Assembly (NCBI RefSeq): GCF_014652455.1
Contig: NZ_BMYV01000001.1
Coordinates: 868,001 to 932,000 of the forward strand
Reading direction: 5' to 3'
Length of the DNA stretch: 64,000 nt
From: Litorimonas cladophorae
Lineage (GTDB): Bacteria; Pseudomonadota; Alphaproteobacteria; Caulobacterales; Maricaulaceae
In this document: positions 53,858 to 63,147 of the stretch, one piece after another
Layout of the letters: every line of letters begins with the position of its first letter
How positions within the stretch are numbered: the stretch's first letter is position 1
Notes under the pieces: model-generated
Databases searched by the model: none
Seen by the model: only the letters and a program-made list of their open reading frames with translations
What the model was told of the DNA's origin: nothing
Made by a program: the position numbers and the translations under genes

Positions 53858-56800
53858 ATGAAACGCACTCTTTTACTGGCCGCATCGGCCGCGGTTTTAG
53901 CCGCACCAACACTCGCTCAGGAGCTGCCACCGGGCAATCCGCTCCCAGGCGAATGCTTTGCTCGTGTTATCGTACCAGCACAGTATCAAACTTCGACTGA
54001 GCAGGTTGTTCTGCGCCAAGCCGGTGAAGAGATCAAAAAGATCCCTGCTCAGCTTGAAACAGTCACAGAACGCGTTCTTGTCCAAGAAGAGAGCTATGAG
54101 CTCTTCGTTGCTGGCGGCGGTTCTGTCGTTCCAGGCCGGGGCCGTGTAACTGTCACGATTGACGGAACACCCTACACAATCGATTCCTCCAGAACTGTTA
54201 CGAATGCTGCGGGCGCGCGCATCGGTAACGTTGATGCCTCCGGTAATATTGTTGCTTCGAATGGCAGCGTATTGGCCGCAAATGCCGTTAACCCCCTCAC
54301 ACTCATCGGCACAGGGTCTTCACGTACACGTCTCGTCGTCGGCGGCACCACTTACTCGGTTGCCTCTAACGGGACTGTTTACAACGCCTCAGGCTCCAGC
54401 ATTGGTTCACTTGACGGATCAGGCAACATCGTCGCATCTGGTGGCAACATTGTTTCACGCTCCGCTGTGAATGCTTATCAAGGTGGTAACACATCTGGCC
54501 GCGCATCCTTCCGCACAGTCTCCGAGACTGTTGTCGTTCAGGAAGCCAGCACAGAACTCGTTGCTATCCCGCCTGTATACGAAACAGTTTCCGAAACTGT
54601 CGTCGTTCAGCCAGAGTCGGTTGAATACGTCACGATCCCAGCTGTCTACGAAAACTACACAGAAACAGTCGTTGTTCAGGAAGCCAGCACAGAGCTCGTC
54701 ACTGTCCCAGCTGTTTTTGAAACAGTTCAAGAAACAATCGTTGCTCAGGAATCTGCAACTCAGCTCGTCACAATTCCTGCAACTTATGAAACAGTTTCCG
54801 AGACAGTTGTCGTTCAGCCTGCGTCTGTTGAGTACACAGTCATCCCTGCGGAGTTTGAAACTGTAACTGAGCAAGTTGTTGCACAAGAAGCGGCAACAGA
54901 GCTCGTCACTGTACCAGCGACCTACGAAACAGTCACAGAGACTGTGGTTGTCCAAGAAGCTTCAACTCAGCTCGTCACTGTACCGCCCGTTTTTGAAACA
55001 GTCAGCGAAACAGTTGTCGCACAAGAAGCGTCTACTGAGCTTGTGACAATCCCAGCGGTCTTCGAAACCGTCACTGAAACAGTTGTCGTTCAGCCAGCTG
55101 GCGTCGAATATGTAACTGTTCCAGCCGTCTTCGAGACAGTTTCAGAAACAATCGTTGTTCAAGACGCCTCGACAGAGCTCGTCACAATCCCAGCGACATT
55201 TGAAACAGTCAGCGAAACAGTTGTTGTTCAGGAAGCGTCAACAGAGCTTGTCACAGTTCCAGCTGTGTTCGAAACTGTCACTGAAAGCGTCCTCGTCCAA
55301 GCAGCAAGCACGCAGTTGGTCACAATTCCAGCGACGTTCGAAAACGTTACTGAAACCGTTGTCGTTCAGCCAGCTGGTGTAGAGTATTCAGTTCTACCTG
55401 CTGAGTACGAAGACTATGCAGAAACGATCGTTGTTCAGGAAGCTAGCACTGAGCTGGTCACAATCCCTGCATCCTTCGAGACTGTCACTGAAACAGTCGT
55501 CGTTCAGCCAGCAACTGTTGAGTATCAAGTTGTCCCACCTGTTTATGAAACAGTGTCGGAAACAATGGTTGTTCAAGAGGCCTCTACAGAGCTTGTCTCT
55601 ATTCCAGCGACATTCGAAACAGTCAGCGAAACAGTTGTTGTTCAGCCTGCTACGGTTGAATATGTAACTGTTCCAGCCGTTTATGAGACAGTCTCCGAGC
55701 CAGTTATCGTTCAAGAAGCTTCAACTGAACTCGTTACAATCCCAGCGACATTCGAAACGGTCACTGAAACAATCGTCGTTCAGCCTGCTGGCGTCGAATA
55801 TGTGTCTGTCCCTGCTGAGTATGAAAACTACACGGAGACTTTGGTCGTTCAGGAAGCGTCAACCGAACTGGTTACGATCCCTGCGACATTCGAAACTGTC
55901 TCCGAGACTGTTGTTGTTCAGCCTGCAACAGTTGAATATGTCTCTGTCCCTGCGGTCTATGAGACCGTGTCAGAGGCCGTCGTTGTTCAAGAAGCCTCTT
56001 CCGAGATGGTTACTATTCCAGCGTCCTTCGAAACTGTGACTGAAACCGTCGTCGTCCAGCCTGCTGGCGTCGAATATGTAACGGTTCCAGCTGTCTTTGA
56101 GACTGTATCCGAAGCTGTTGTCGTTCAAGAAGCGTCAACTGAACTCGTCACAATCCCAGCGACATTCGAAACAGTGAACGAAACAATCGTCGTTCAGCCA
56201 GCGTCCGTCGAGTATGTCTCGGTCCCTGCTGTTTATGAGACAATTCAAGAGCCAGTCGTTGTTCAAGAAGCGTCCACGACACTCGTAACTGTCCCTGCGA
56301 CTTATGAGACTGTGACTGAAACCGTCGTCGTTCAGCCTGCTACGGTTGAATATGCAGCTGTCCCAGCCAAGTACGAAACCTACAACGAAACGATCGTTGT
56401 TCAGGAAGCGTCCACAGAGCTCGTCTCTGTCCCAGCTGTCTATGAAACAGTCACTGAAACCGTTGTCGTCCAGCCTGCTGGCGTCGAATATGTAACGGTT
56501 CCAGCTGTCTTTGAGACTGTGTCCGAAGCCATCGTCGTTCAAGAAGCGTCGACTGAACTCGTTACAATCCCAGCGACATTCGAAACTGTGACTGAAACTG
56601 TTGTCGTTCAGCCAGCATCCGTCGAGTACGTCTCTGTCCCAGCTGTCTATGAGACAGTGTCAGAGCCAGTTGTCGTTCAAGAAGCATCGACCGAACTCGT
56701 CACAATCCCAGCGACATTCGAAACTGTAACTGAGACTATCGTCGTTCAGCCTGCTGGCGTCGAATATGTGTCCGTTCCAGCTGTTTTTGAAACCGTCTCT

Positions 56801-59800
56801 GAGACTATCGTTGTCCAGGAAGCGTCCACAACACTCGTAACTGTCCCGCCTGTCTTTGAGACAGTGACAGAAACAGTTGTCGTTCAACCGGCGTCCGTCA
56901 CATATGAAACAGTCCCGGCTGTCTTCGAAACTGTGTCCGAAGCCATCGTCGTTCAAGAAGCATCGACTGAACTCGTCACAATCCCAGCGACATTCGAAAC
57001 TGTCACTGAGACCGTTGTCGTTCAGCCAGCGTCCGTCACTTACGCGTCTGTCCCAGCTGTCTATGAGACAGTTTCAGAAGCGATTGTTGTTCAAGAAGCA
57101 TCAACTGAACTCGTTGTTGTTCCAGCAACCTTCCGTGACGTCACTGAAACAGTGGTTGTTCAAGATGCCAGCACAGAGCTCGTCTCTATTCCGGCAACTT
57201 ACGAGAACGTGACTGAAACAGTCGTCGTTCAGGAAGCCACAACAGAGCTCGTCACTGTGCCCGCTACGTTTGAAACAGTGACTGAAACAGTCGTCGTTCA
57301 GCCTGAAACAGTCGAATATGTCTCTGTTCCAGCGCAATATGAGACTTTCTCTGAAACCGTTGTTGTTCAGGAAGCCAGCACAGAGCTCGTTTCTATCCCA
57401 GCGACTTATGAGAACGTGACTGAAACAGTCGTGGTTCAGGAAGCTGCAACAGAACTTGTCGTCATCCCAGCAACTTATGAGACCGTGTCTCAAACTGTTG
57501 TTGTTAAGGAAGCGACAGCCGAGCTGATCACGGTCCCAGCGACATTCAAAAATGTTACTGAAACTGTTGTCGTGCAGCCTGCATCTGTCACTTATGAGAC
57601 TGTCCCTGCTGTATACGAAACATACAATGAGACACTCGTTGTTCAGGAAGCGTCGACTGAACTCGTCGTCACGCCTGCAACATATCGCGATGTCACAGAA
57701 ACAATTGTTGTTCAGGAAGCCAGCACAGAGCTCGTCTCTATTCCGGCCGAATACGAGACTGTTACAGAAACAGTCGTCGTTCAGCCTGAAACTGTTGAGT
57801 ATGTGTCCGTTCCAGCGCAGTTCCGCACTGAGAACCAGCAATATGTCCAACAGGAAGCGGCTAACACGCTGACAATCATCCCAGCTGTCTATGAGACAGT
57901 GACGGAAACGATTGTGACGCAAGAAGCCTCCACACGTATTGAGGTCGTTCCAGCGACATACAAAACCGTCACTGAGACGATTGTTGTCACCCCAGAGCGC
58001 ACCGAAATCGACGTGATCCCGGCGAAATACGAAACACGTTCAGAGCGCGTTTTGATTGAACCAGCTCGCGAAGAGTGGAAGCCAGGCTCACAAGCCATCA
58101 ACTCCGGCGTTTTCTCTGGCGGACGTGTGAACACTGCAACACGCGGTCAATTCACTGTCTTTAACGGCGTATCTAACCAGGTCGTCGAATCCACAGAGAC
58201 TATCGTGAACCAGACGGGTGAAATCCTTTGCCGCGTCTTGATCCCTGCGAAATACAAAACAATCACAAAACAGGTTGTTGTCTCCCCGGCTCGTGCCGTT
58301 GAGCGTCGTATTCCAGCTGTCACACGTACAATCAGCAAACGTGTTGTTGATCGCGAAGCGTCGACACGCGAAGTTGCTGTTCCAGCCGTCACAGACACAT
58401 TGACACGTCGCGTTGTTAAGACACCAGCTCGCGTCGTTGACGCATCTGGCGCTTCCTTCGCTGGCGGAACACGTATCCGTGGCTTCGTTGATGCAAACCG
58501 CGACGGTCGTGATGACCGTGATGGTTTGGGTGAACGCGATGCGCTGAACGCGGATCGTACAGCCGGTGGTGAGCGTCTTGTCGGCGCAAGCAACTCCGGC
58601 GGTCAGTTCGGTCAGAAGATGGGCTCCGTTTCAACACGTGTTGTTGCAGAAGCAGCAAAAGTTGTTGAGCGCCGCGTCCCAGCTGTAACGAAAACACTCA
58701 GCAAGCGCGTTGTGAAAACTCCAGCCCGCACAGTTGAGCGTACTGTCCCAGCCGTGACGTCCACAGTGACACGCCGTGTTGTTGACCGCCCAGCCGCTAC
58801 GGTTGAGCGCTCGATCCCAGCCGTCACAAAAACGGAAACACGTCGTCGCATCAAGACGCCGGCTCGCACAGTTGAACGCGCTATCCCAGCCGTCACAAAA
58901 ACTGTGTCCCGTCGTGTTGTTGACCGTCCAGCGTCCACACAGGAACGTATGATCCCAGCCGTGACTAAGGTTGAGACACGCCGCGTCGTTAAGACACCGG
59001 CCCGCACGCAAGAGCGGACAATCCCTGCGAAAACATCGACTGTCACACGTCGCGTCGTGAAGACGCCTGCGTCGACACAAGAGCGGACAATCCCAGCTGT
59101 GACTAAAGTTGAGACCCGTCGTCGTGTGAAGACACCGGCAGCAACTGTTGAGCGTCGCGTTCCAGCGGTCACGAAGCAGGTTTCTCGTCGTGTTGTGAAA
59201 ACACCAGCCTCCACGGTTGAGCGTGCGGTTCCAGCGGTTACGAAAACCCGGACACGTCGCGTCGTTAAGACACCAGCGTCGACACAAGAGCGGACAATCC
59301 CAGCCGTAACACAAACTGTTACGCGCCGCGTTGTTGACCGCCCTGCGTCTACTCAGGAACGTGTCATCCCAGCTGTCACGAAGATGGAAACACGCCGCGT
59401 CGTTAAGACACCGGCTGCGACTGTCGAACGTTCAGTTCCAGCTGTGACCAAGCAAGTGTCCCGTCGTGTTGTTAAGACACCAGCACGGACACAAGAGCGC
59501 TCAATCCCAGCTGTTACGAAGATGGAAACACGCCGCGTCGTTAAGACACCAGCGCGTACTGTCGAGCGTAGTATCCCAGCTGTAACCAAGCAGGTCACAC
59601 GTCGTGTGGTGAAAACGCCAGCCTCTGTTGCTGAACGTACGATCCCAGCTGTGACCAAGCAGGAAACACGTCGCGTCGTTAAGACACCGGCTCGCACAAT
59701 CGAACGTGCAACACCGGCTGTAACGAAGCAGGTTTCCCGTCGTGTTGTTAAGACACCAGCGCGGACACAAGAGCGTTCAATCCCAGCTGTCACAAAGATG

Positions 59801-62800
59801 GAAACACGCCGCGTCGTTAAGACACCAGCGGCAACCATTGAACGTGCAATCCCAGCTGTGACCAAGCAAGTGTCCCGTCGTGTCGTTAAGACACCGGCAC
59901 GGACACAAGAGCGTTCAATCCCAGCTGTCACAAAGATGGAAACACGCCGCGTCGTTAAGACACCAGCGTCAACCATCGAACGTGCAACACCGGCTGTGAC
60001 CAAGCAGGTCTCCCGTCGTGTCGTGAAAACGCCAGCCAGCACAATCCAACGTGCCGTCCCAGCTATCACGAAGACAGAAGCTCGCCGTCGTGTCGCCACG
60101 CCAGCAGCCACTGTTGAGCGTCGTGTCCCAGCTGTGACCAAGCAAATCAGCCGCCGCGTCGTGAAAACGCCAGCGTCGACTGTTGAGCGTGTTGTTCCAG
60201 CCGTCACCAAGATGGAAGCGCGTCGTGTCATCAAGACACCAGCGTCAACTATCGAACGTGCAATCCCAGCTGTGACCAAGCAAGTGTCCCGTCGTGTTGT
60301 TAAGACACCGGCACGGACACAAGAGCGTTCAATCCCAGCTGTTACAAAGATGGAAACACGCCGCGTCGTTAAGACACCAGCGTCAACTATCGAACGTGCA
60401 ACACCAGCTGTGACCAAGCAGGTCTCCCGTCGTGTCGTGAAAACGCCAGCGCGGACAACTGAACGTGCCATCCCAGCTGTCACAAAGATGGAAACACGCC
60501 GTGTCGTTAAGACACCAGCGTCAACTATCGAGCGGACAGTACCGGCGGTCACAAAAGTTGTTTCTCGTCGTGTTGTTAAGACACCGGCCTCTACACAAGA
60601 GCGTCGCGTCCCAGCCATCACGAAGACGGAAACACGTCGTCGCATCAAGACACCGGCGCGCACAGTCGAACGTGCAACACCGGCCGTTACGAAGCAGGTC
60701 TCCCGTCGTGTCGTGAAAACGCCAGCGCGGACAACTGAACGTGCCATCCCAGCTGTCACAAAGATGGAAACACGCCGCGTCGTTAAGACACCAGCGTCAA
60801 CTATCGAACGGACTGTACCAGCGGTCACGAAGCAGGTATCTCGCCGCGTCGTGAAAACACCAGCGTCTACGCAAGAGCGGACGATCCCAGCGGTCACGAA
60901 AGTGGAAACACGTCGTGTCGTTAAGACGCCAGCTCGCACTGTAGAGCGCACTGTCCCAGCTGTGACGAAACAAGTCTCTCGTCGTGTTGTTAAGACACCG
61001 GCCTCTACACAAGAGCGTCGTGTCCCAGCGATCACGAAGACGGAAACACGTCGTCGCATCAAGACACCGGCTCGCACAGTCGAACGTGCAACACCGGCCG
61101 TTACGAAGGCTGTCACACGCCGCGTCGTCAAGACACCGGCAAGCGTCACAGAGCGTACGGTTCCAGCCATCAGCAAGCCTGTCACACGCCGCGTCGTGAA
61201 GACACCGGCCCGCGTGACTGAGCGTCGTATCCCTGCGGTCACGAAGGTGGAAACACGTCGCGTCGTCAAGACACCGGCCAGCACGCAAGAGCGTACGATC
61301 CCGGCTGTTACGAAGACGGAAACACGTCGTGTGGTCAAAACACCAGCGTCCACAATCGAACGCGCTATCCCAGCGGTCACCAAGCAAGTCTCCCGCCGTG
61401 TTGTTAAGACACCAGCGCGTGTGACTGAGCGGTCGATCCCAGCGGTAACGCGTCAGGTTGAACGCCGTGTGATGCGTACGCCAGCGTCAACTCAGGAACG
61501 TACGATCCCAGCTGTAACCAAGCAGGTCAGCCGTCAGGTCGTCAAAACACCTGCACGCACTGTTGAGCGGACTATTCCGGCAACAATGCAGGCTGTTACG
61601 CGCCGCGTCGTCAAGACACCGGCTCGTACGGTTGAACGCACAATCCCAGCTGTGACCAAGCAAGTTACTCGCCGCGTCGTCAAGACACCGGCTCAAGTAA
61701 CAGAGCGGACGATCCCAGCTGTGACGAAACAGGTCGCGCGTCGTGTCATGAAGACACCAGCGTCAACTGTTGAGCGTACGATCCCAGCCGTGACAAAGAC
61801 GGAAACTCGCCGTCGCATCAAGACACCGGCATCGACGCAAGAGCGTCGTATCCCGGCTGTTACGAAGCAGGTCACACGTCGTGTTGTTAAGACACCAGCG
61901 CGGACGACAGAGCGCACGATCCCAGCGGTCACCAAGCAGATCACACGTCGTGTGGTTGATGGTGCCCCACGTATCGAGCGCCGCGTCATCCCTGCCCGTT
62001 ATGACACAGTCCAAGTTCAGCGCGTGGTTCAGCCCGCACGGACAGAAACTGTTGTTATCCCGGCGCAGTTCGGAACGATCGAACGTCGTACACAAACAAG
62101 CCCGGAAAAAGCCGAATGGCGCCAGGTTCTTTGTGAAGCCAACGCAAGCCCAACTGTCATTCGCGCCATCCAGCGCGCTCTACAGACAGAAGGCTTCTAC
62201 TCTGGCGCACTTGACGGACAGCTAGGTCGCGCGACCTACGCCGCAGTCGAGCGCTTCCAAGAGGCTCGTGGACTGTCCACGGGTGGCCTGACGCTCCGTA
62301 CGGTCGACGCTTTGGGTGTTAACTGGCGCTCAATGGTCTCTGGCAACCAGCTTAGCTCGGGTGGCTTCACTTCAGGTGGCGTCGCAACGGGTACAACTGG
62401 TGGCTTCACTACAGGCACCACAGTCACAACAACGACTGGCGGTGCAAGCGGTGGCGCAGCAGGGTACACAATCGGCTCCGATAACTCGGTCCGCAACGCA
62501 AGCGGCGTCATGATTGGCACACTTCGTGCGAATGGCGACGTTGTGAACAGTGCAGGTCAAGTCATCCTTCGCGGTCTATCCGCAACGGGCGGCGCGGTGA
62601 CAACGGGCTCTATGTCCGGTGGCTCTATGACAACTGGCGGCTTGAACACACGTTCAAACGTTGGACGCTCCGGCGGCACGGTCCTTAACAATGGTACAGC
62701 CACGACAACAACGTCGGGCGCCATGTCTGCGGGTGACTTCACAGTCCGCGCTGACGGTACGGTTGTGAACACATCCGGTGCTGTTATCGGTCGCGTCAAT

Positions 62801-62860
62801 GCGAACGGCGAAATCATCGCCAATGGCCAAGTCATTGGTCGGGTTCGCCCACGTAACTAG
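53858..62860 (+). CDS. Giant exported repeat protein (3000 residues) with C-terminal peptidoglycan-binding domain
   Basis: Intact single frame, start at ATG 53858, which gives a clean signal peptide (cleavage after Ala20); an upstream ATG at 53813 would bury it. Layout: Cys33 head with two repeats; Gly/Asn modules (102-210); 51 exact 23-residue repeats plus a terminal one (218-1410), acidic, typified by ETVVVQ and ELVTIPA; linker and second head with Cys1458; an Asp-rich insert (DANRDGRDD, about 1545); 50 basic 23-residue repeats (1611-2760), typified by RRVVKTPA and ERTIPAV; Cys2759 and a PG_binding_1 domain (2764-2822, VIRAIQRALQTEGFYSGALD); Gly/Asn modules again (2869-2997). Only three Cys in the mature chain. 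The head-repeat-PG-binding plan matches much shorter proteobacterial proteins, here hugely amplified in both halves. Role: probably a wall-anchored fibre or matrix; unproven. Confidence 0.9.
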   Translation: MKRTLLLAASAAVLAAPTLAQELPPGNPLPGECFARVIVPAQYQTSTEQVVLRQAGEEIKKIPAQLETVTERVLVQEESYELFVAGGGSVVPGRGRVTVTIDGTPYTIDSSRTVTNAAGARIGNVDASGNIVASNGSVLAANAVNPLTLIGTGSSRTRLVVGGTTYSVASNGTVYNASGSSIGSLDGSGNIVASGGNIVSRSAVNAYQGGNTSGRASFRTVSETVVVQEASTELVAIPPVYETVSETVVVQPESVEYVTIPAVYENYTETVVVQEASTELVTVPAVFETVQETIVAQESATQLVTIPATYETVSETVVVQPASVEYTVIPAEFETVTEQVVAQEAATELVTVPATYETVTETVVVQEASTQLVTVPPVFETVSETVVAQEASTELVTIPAVFETVTETVVVQPAGVEYVTVPAVFETVSETIVVQDASTELVTIPATFETVSETVVVQEASTELVTVPAVFETVTESVLVQAASTQLVTIPATFENVTETVVVQPAGVEYSVLPAEYEDYAETIVVQEASTELVTIPASFETVTETVVVQPATVEYQVVPPVYETVSETMVVQEASTELVSIPATFETVSETVVVQPATVEYVTVPAVYETVSEPVIVQEASTELVTIPATFETVTETIVVQPAGVEYVSVPAEYENYTETLVVQEASTELVTIPATFETVSETVVVQPATVEYVSVPAVYETVSEAVVVQEASSEMVTIPASFETVTETVVVQPAGVEYVTVPAVFETVSEAVVVQEASTELVTIPATFETVNETIVVQPASVEYVSVPAVYETIQEPVVVQEASTTLVTVPATYETVTETVVVQPATVEYAAVPAKYETYNETIVVQEASTELVSVPAVYETVTETVVVQPAGVEYVTVPAVFETVSEAIVVQEASTELVTIPATFETVTETVVVQPASVEYVSVPAVYETVSEPVVVQEASTELVTIPATFETVTETIVVQPAGVEYVSVPAVFETVSETIVVQEASTTLVTVPPVFETVTETVVVQPASVTYETVPAVFETVSEAIVVQEASTELVTIPATFETVTETVVVQPASVTYASVPAVYETVSEAIVVQEASTELVVVPATFRDVTETVVVQDASTELVSIPATYENVTETVVVQEATTELVTVPATFETVTETVVVQPETVEYVSVPAQYETFSETVVVQEASTELVSIPATYENVTETVVVQEAATELVVIPATYETVSQTVVVKEATAELITVPATFKNVTETVVVQPASVTYETVPAVYETYNETLVVQEASTELVVTPATYRDVTETIVVQEASTELVSIPAEYETVTETVVVQPETVEYVSVPAQFRTENQQYVQQEAANTLTIIPAVYETVTETIVTQEASTRIEVVPATYKTVTETIVVTPERTEIDVIPAKYETRSERVLIEPAREEWKPGSQAINSGVFSGGRVNTATRGQFTVFNGVSNQVVESTETIVNQTGEILCRVLIPAKYKTITKQVVVSPARAVERRIPAVTRTISKRVVDREASTREVAVPAVTDTLTRRVVKTPARVVDASGASFAGGTRIRGFVDANRDGRDDRDGLGERDALNADRTAGGERLVGASNSGGQFGQKMGSVSTRVVAEAAKVVERRVPAVTKTLSKRVVKTPARTVERTVPAVTSTVTRRVVDRPAATVERSIPAVTKTETRRRIKTPARTVERAIPAVTKTVSRRVVDRPASTQERMIPAVTKVETRRVVKTPARTQERTIPAKTSTVTRRVVKTPASTQERTIPAVTKVETRRRVKTPAATVERRVPAVTKQVSRRVVKTPASTVERAVPAVTKTRTRRVVKTPASTQERTIPAVTQTVTRRVVDRPASTQERVIPAVTKMETRRVVKTPAATVERSVPAVTKQVSRRVVKTPARTQERSIPAVTKMETRRVVKTPARTVERSIPAVTKQVTRRVVKTPASVAERTIPAVTKQETRRVVKTPARTIERATPAVTKQVSRRVVKTPARTQERSIPAVTKMETRRVVKTPAATIERAIPAVTKQVSRRVVKTPARTQERSIPAVTKMETRRVVKTPASTIERATPAVTKQVSRRVVKTPASTIQRAVPAITKTEARRRVATPAATVERRVPAVTKQISRRVVKTPASTVERVVPAVTKMEARRVIKTPASTIERAIPAVTKQVSRRVVKTPARTQERSIPAVTKMETRRVVKTPASTIERATPAVTKQVSRRVVKTPARTTERAIPAVTKMETRRVVKTPASTIERTVPAVTKVVSRRVVKTPASTQERRVPAITKTETRRRIKTPARTVERATPAVTKQVSRRVVKTPARTTERAIPAVTKMETRRVVKTPASTIERTVPAVTKQVSRRVVKTPASTQERTIPAVTKVETRRVVKTPARTVERTVPAVTKQVSRRVVKTPASTQERRVPAITKTETRRRIKTPARTVERATPAVTKAVTRRVVKTPASVTERTVPAISKPVTRRVVKTPARVTERRIPAVTKVETRRVVKTPASTQERTIPAVTKTETRRVVKTPASTIERAIPAVTKQVSRRVVKTPARVTERSIPAVTRQVERRVMRTPASTQERTIPAVTKQVSRQVVKTPARTVERTIPATMQAVTRRVVKTPARTVERTIPAVTKQVTRRVVKTPAQVTERTIPAVTKQVARRVMKTPASTVERTIPAVTKTETRRRIKTPASTQERRIPAVTKQVTRRVVKTPARTTERTIPAVTKQITRRVVDGAPRIERRVIPARYDTVQVQRVVQPARTETVVIPAQFGTIERRTQTSPEKAEWRQVLCEANASPTVIRAIQRALQTEGFYSGALDGQLGRATYAAVERFQEARGLSTGGLTLRTVDALGVNWRSMVSGNQLSSGGFTSGGVATGTTGGFTTGTTVTTTTGGASGGAAGYTIGSDNSVRNASGVMIGTLRANGDVVNSAGQVILRGLSATGGAVTTGSMSGGSMTTGGLNTRSNVGRSGGTVLNNGTATTTTSGAMSAGDFTVRADGTVVNTSGAVIGRVNANGEIIANGQVIGRVRPRN
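54161..54454 (+). repeat. Gly/Asn-rich module, two N-terminal copies inside the giant gene
   Basis: Two copies (54161-54277 and 54341-54454) of a roughly 38-residue unit with the pattern Y-T-I/V ... T-V-x-N-A-x-G-x-x-I-G-x-x-D-x-S-G-N-I-V-A-S. The same unit occurs twice near the 3' end (62462-62566 and 62735-62848). Confidence 0.75.
54509..58027 (+). repeat. Acidic array: 51 tandem 69-bp units (23 residues each)
   Basis: Unit boundaries fall exactly every 69 bp from 54509; a degenerate 52nd unit starts at 58028. Each encodes aromatic-E-T/N-V, ETVVVQ, then either EASTEL-VTIPA or PA-S/G/T-VEYV-VPA; the two types alternate over much of the array, giving a 138-bp super-period. Units 2-38 contain three to four Glu each and only one Lys, no Arg. 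Confidence 0.9.
58490..58516 (+). other. Dockerin/EF-hand-like Asp-rich loop in the giant protein
   Basis: Encodes DANRDGRDD (D-x-N-x-D-G-x-x-D), the spacing of calcium-binding loops, inside a repeat-free insert (58435-58625) that separates three leading basic units from the main basic array. Only one loop is present, so calcium binding is a suggestion. Confidence 0.4.
58688..62068 (+). repeat. Basic array: 49 tandem 69-bp units (23 residues each)
   Basis: Exact 69-bp register from 58688 to 62068, with a 50th, diverging unit at 62069. Units read T-K-x-V/E-x-R-R-V-V-K-T-P-A then ER-x-I/V-PAV; a V-S type and an M-E-T type alternate (138-bp super-period). Each carries about five to six Lys/Arg against one or two Glu. 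Blocks such as 59851-60035 and 60265-60449 differ at only 4 of 185 bases, showing recent duplication. Confidence 0.9.
62462..62848 (+). repeat. Gly/Asn-rich module, two C-terminal copies inside the giant gene
   Basis: Copies at 62462-62566 and 62735-62848 share the N-A/T-S-G-x-x-I-G and A-N-G-x-x pattern with the two N-terminal modules, so the same unit brackets the whole repeat region. A Thr/Gly/Ser-rich linker lies between them. Confidence 0.7.
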
Positions 62861-62867
62861 GCTTTCT

Positions 62868-62934
62868 TCTAACGCTTCGGCGTTAGATTAAGACTTTCAG
62901 ACCTCGCTGGCGTTCACCGTCAGCGGGGTTTTTT
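62868..62934 (+). terminator. Tandem terminators after the giant gene
   Basis: First hairpin TCTAACGC-TTCG-GCGTTAGA (62868-62887), perfect 8 bp with a UUCG loop. Second hairpin CCTCGCTGGCG (62902-62912) with CGTCAGCGGGG (62918-62928), 11 bp with G-U pairs, followed by six T. A strong double stop 8 bp after the stop codon. Confidence 0.9.
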
Positions 62935-63026
62935 GGTGCCAGTATCTTGCTTTTGATCCTGTCGTAGACCTATCGATTTGGTTTTGGATGCCCTCCCTGT
63001 CTTCTGACAAGTTTGGCCCAAGCGGA

Positions 63027-63054
63027 TTGACAGGCCGACACGAGGGCTTATAAG
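63027..63054 (+). promoter_or_regulatory. Sigma70-type promoter of rplU-rpmA
   Basis: TTGACA (63027-63032), 16-nt spacer, TATAAG (63049-63054). Predicted start near 63061 gives an 87-nt leader before rplU. The stretch 62935-63026 contains no gene. Confidence 0.65.
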
Positions 63055-63147
63055 GGCGTCGAATTGGCCGCCGTGGGATTCGCCCAGCGCGGCTTTTATG
63101 TATTTTGATGGTAGGGTTCGTCCCACCAAGACTTATAGGACAAGACC

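Noticed and set aside
59353-61383. 676-codon open frame on the minus strand inside the giant gene, plus several shorter antisense frames (for example 57101-57922, 58612-59214)
   Set aside because: A frame that repeats every 69 bp without a stop in one antisense register stays open by periodicity alone. No start signal, no family resemblance, and the plus frame is intact over 9 kb.
54509-62068. Tandem 69-bp repeats as a CRISPR-like or VNTR non-coding array
   Set aside because: No spacers, unit boundaries are codon-exact, and the whole stretch is one open frame with signal peptide and C-terminal domain.
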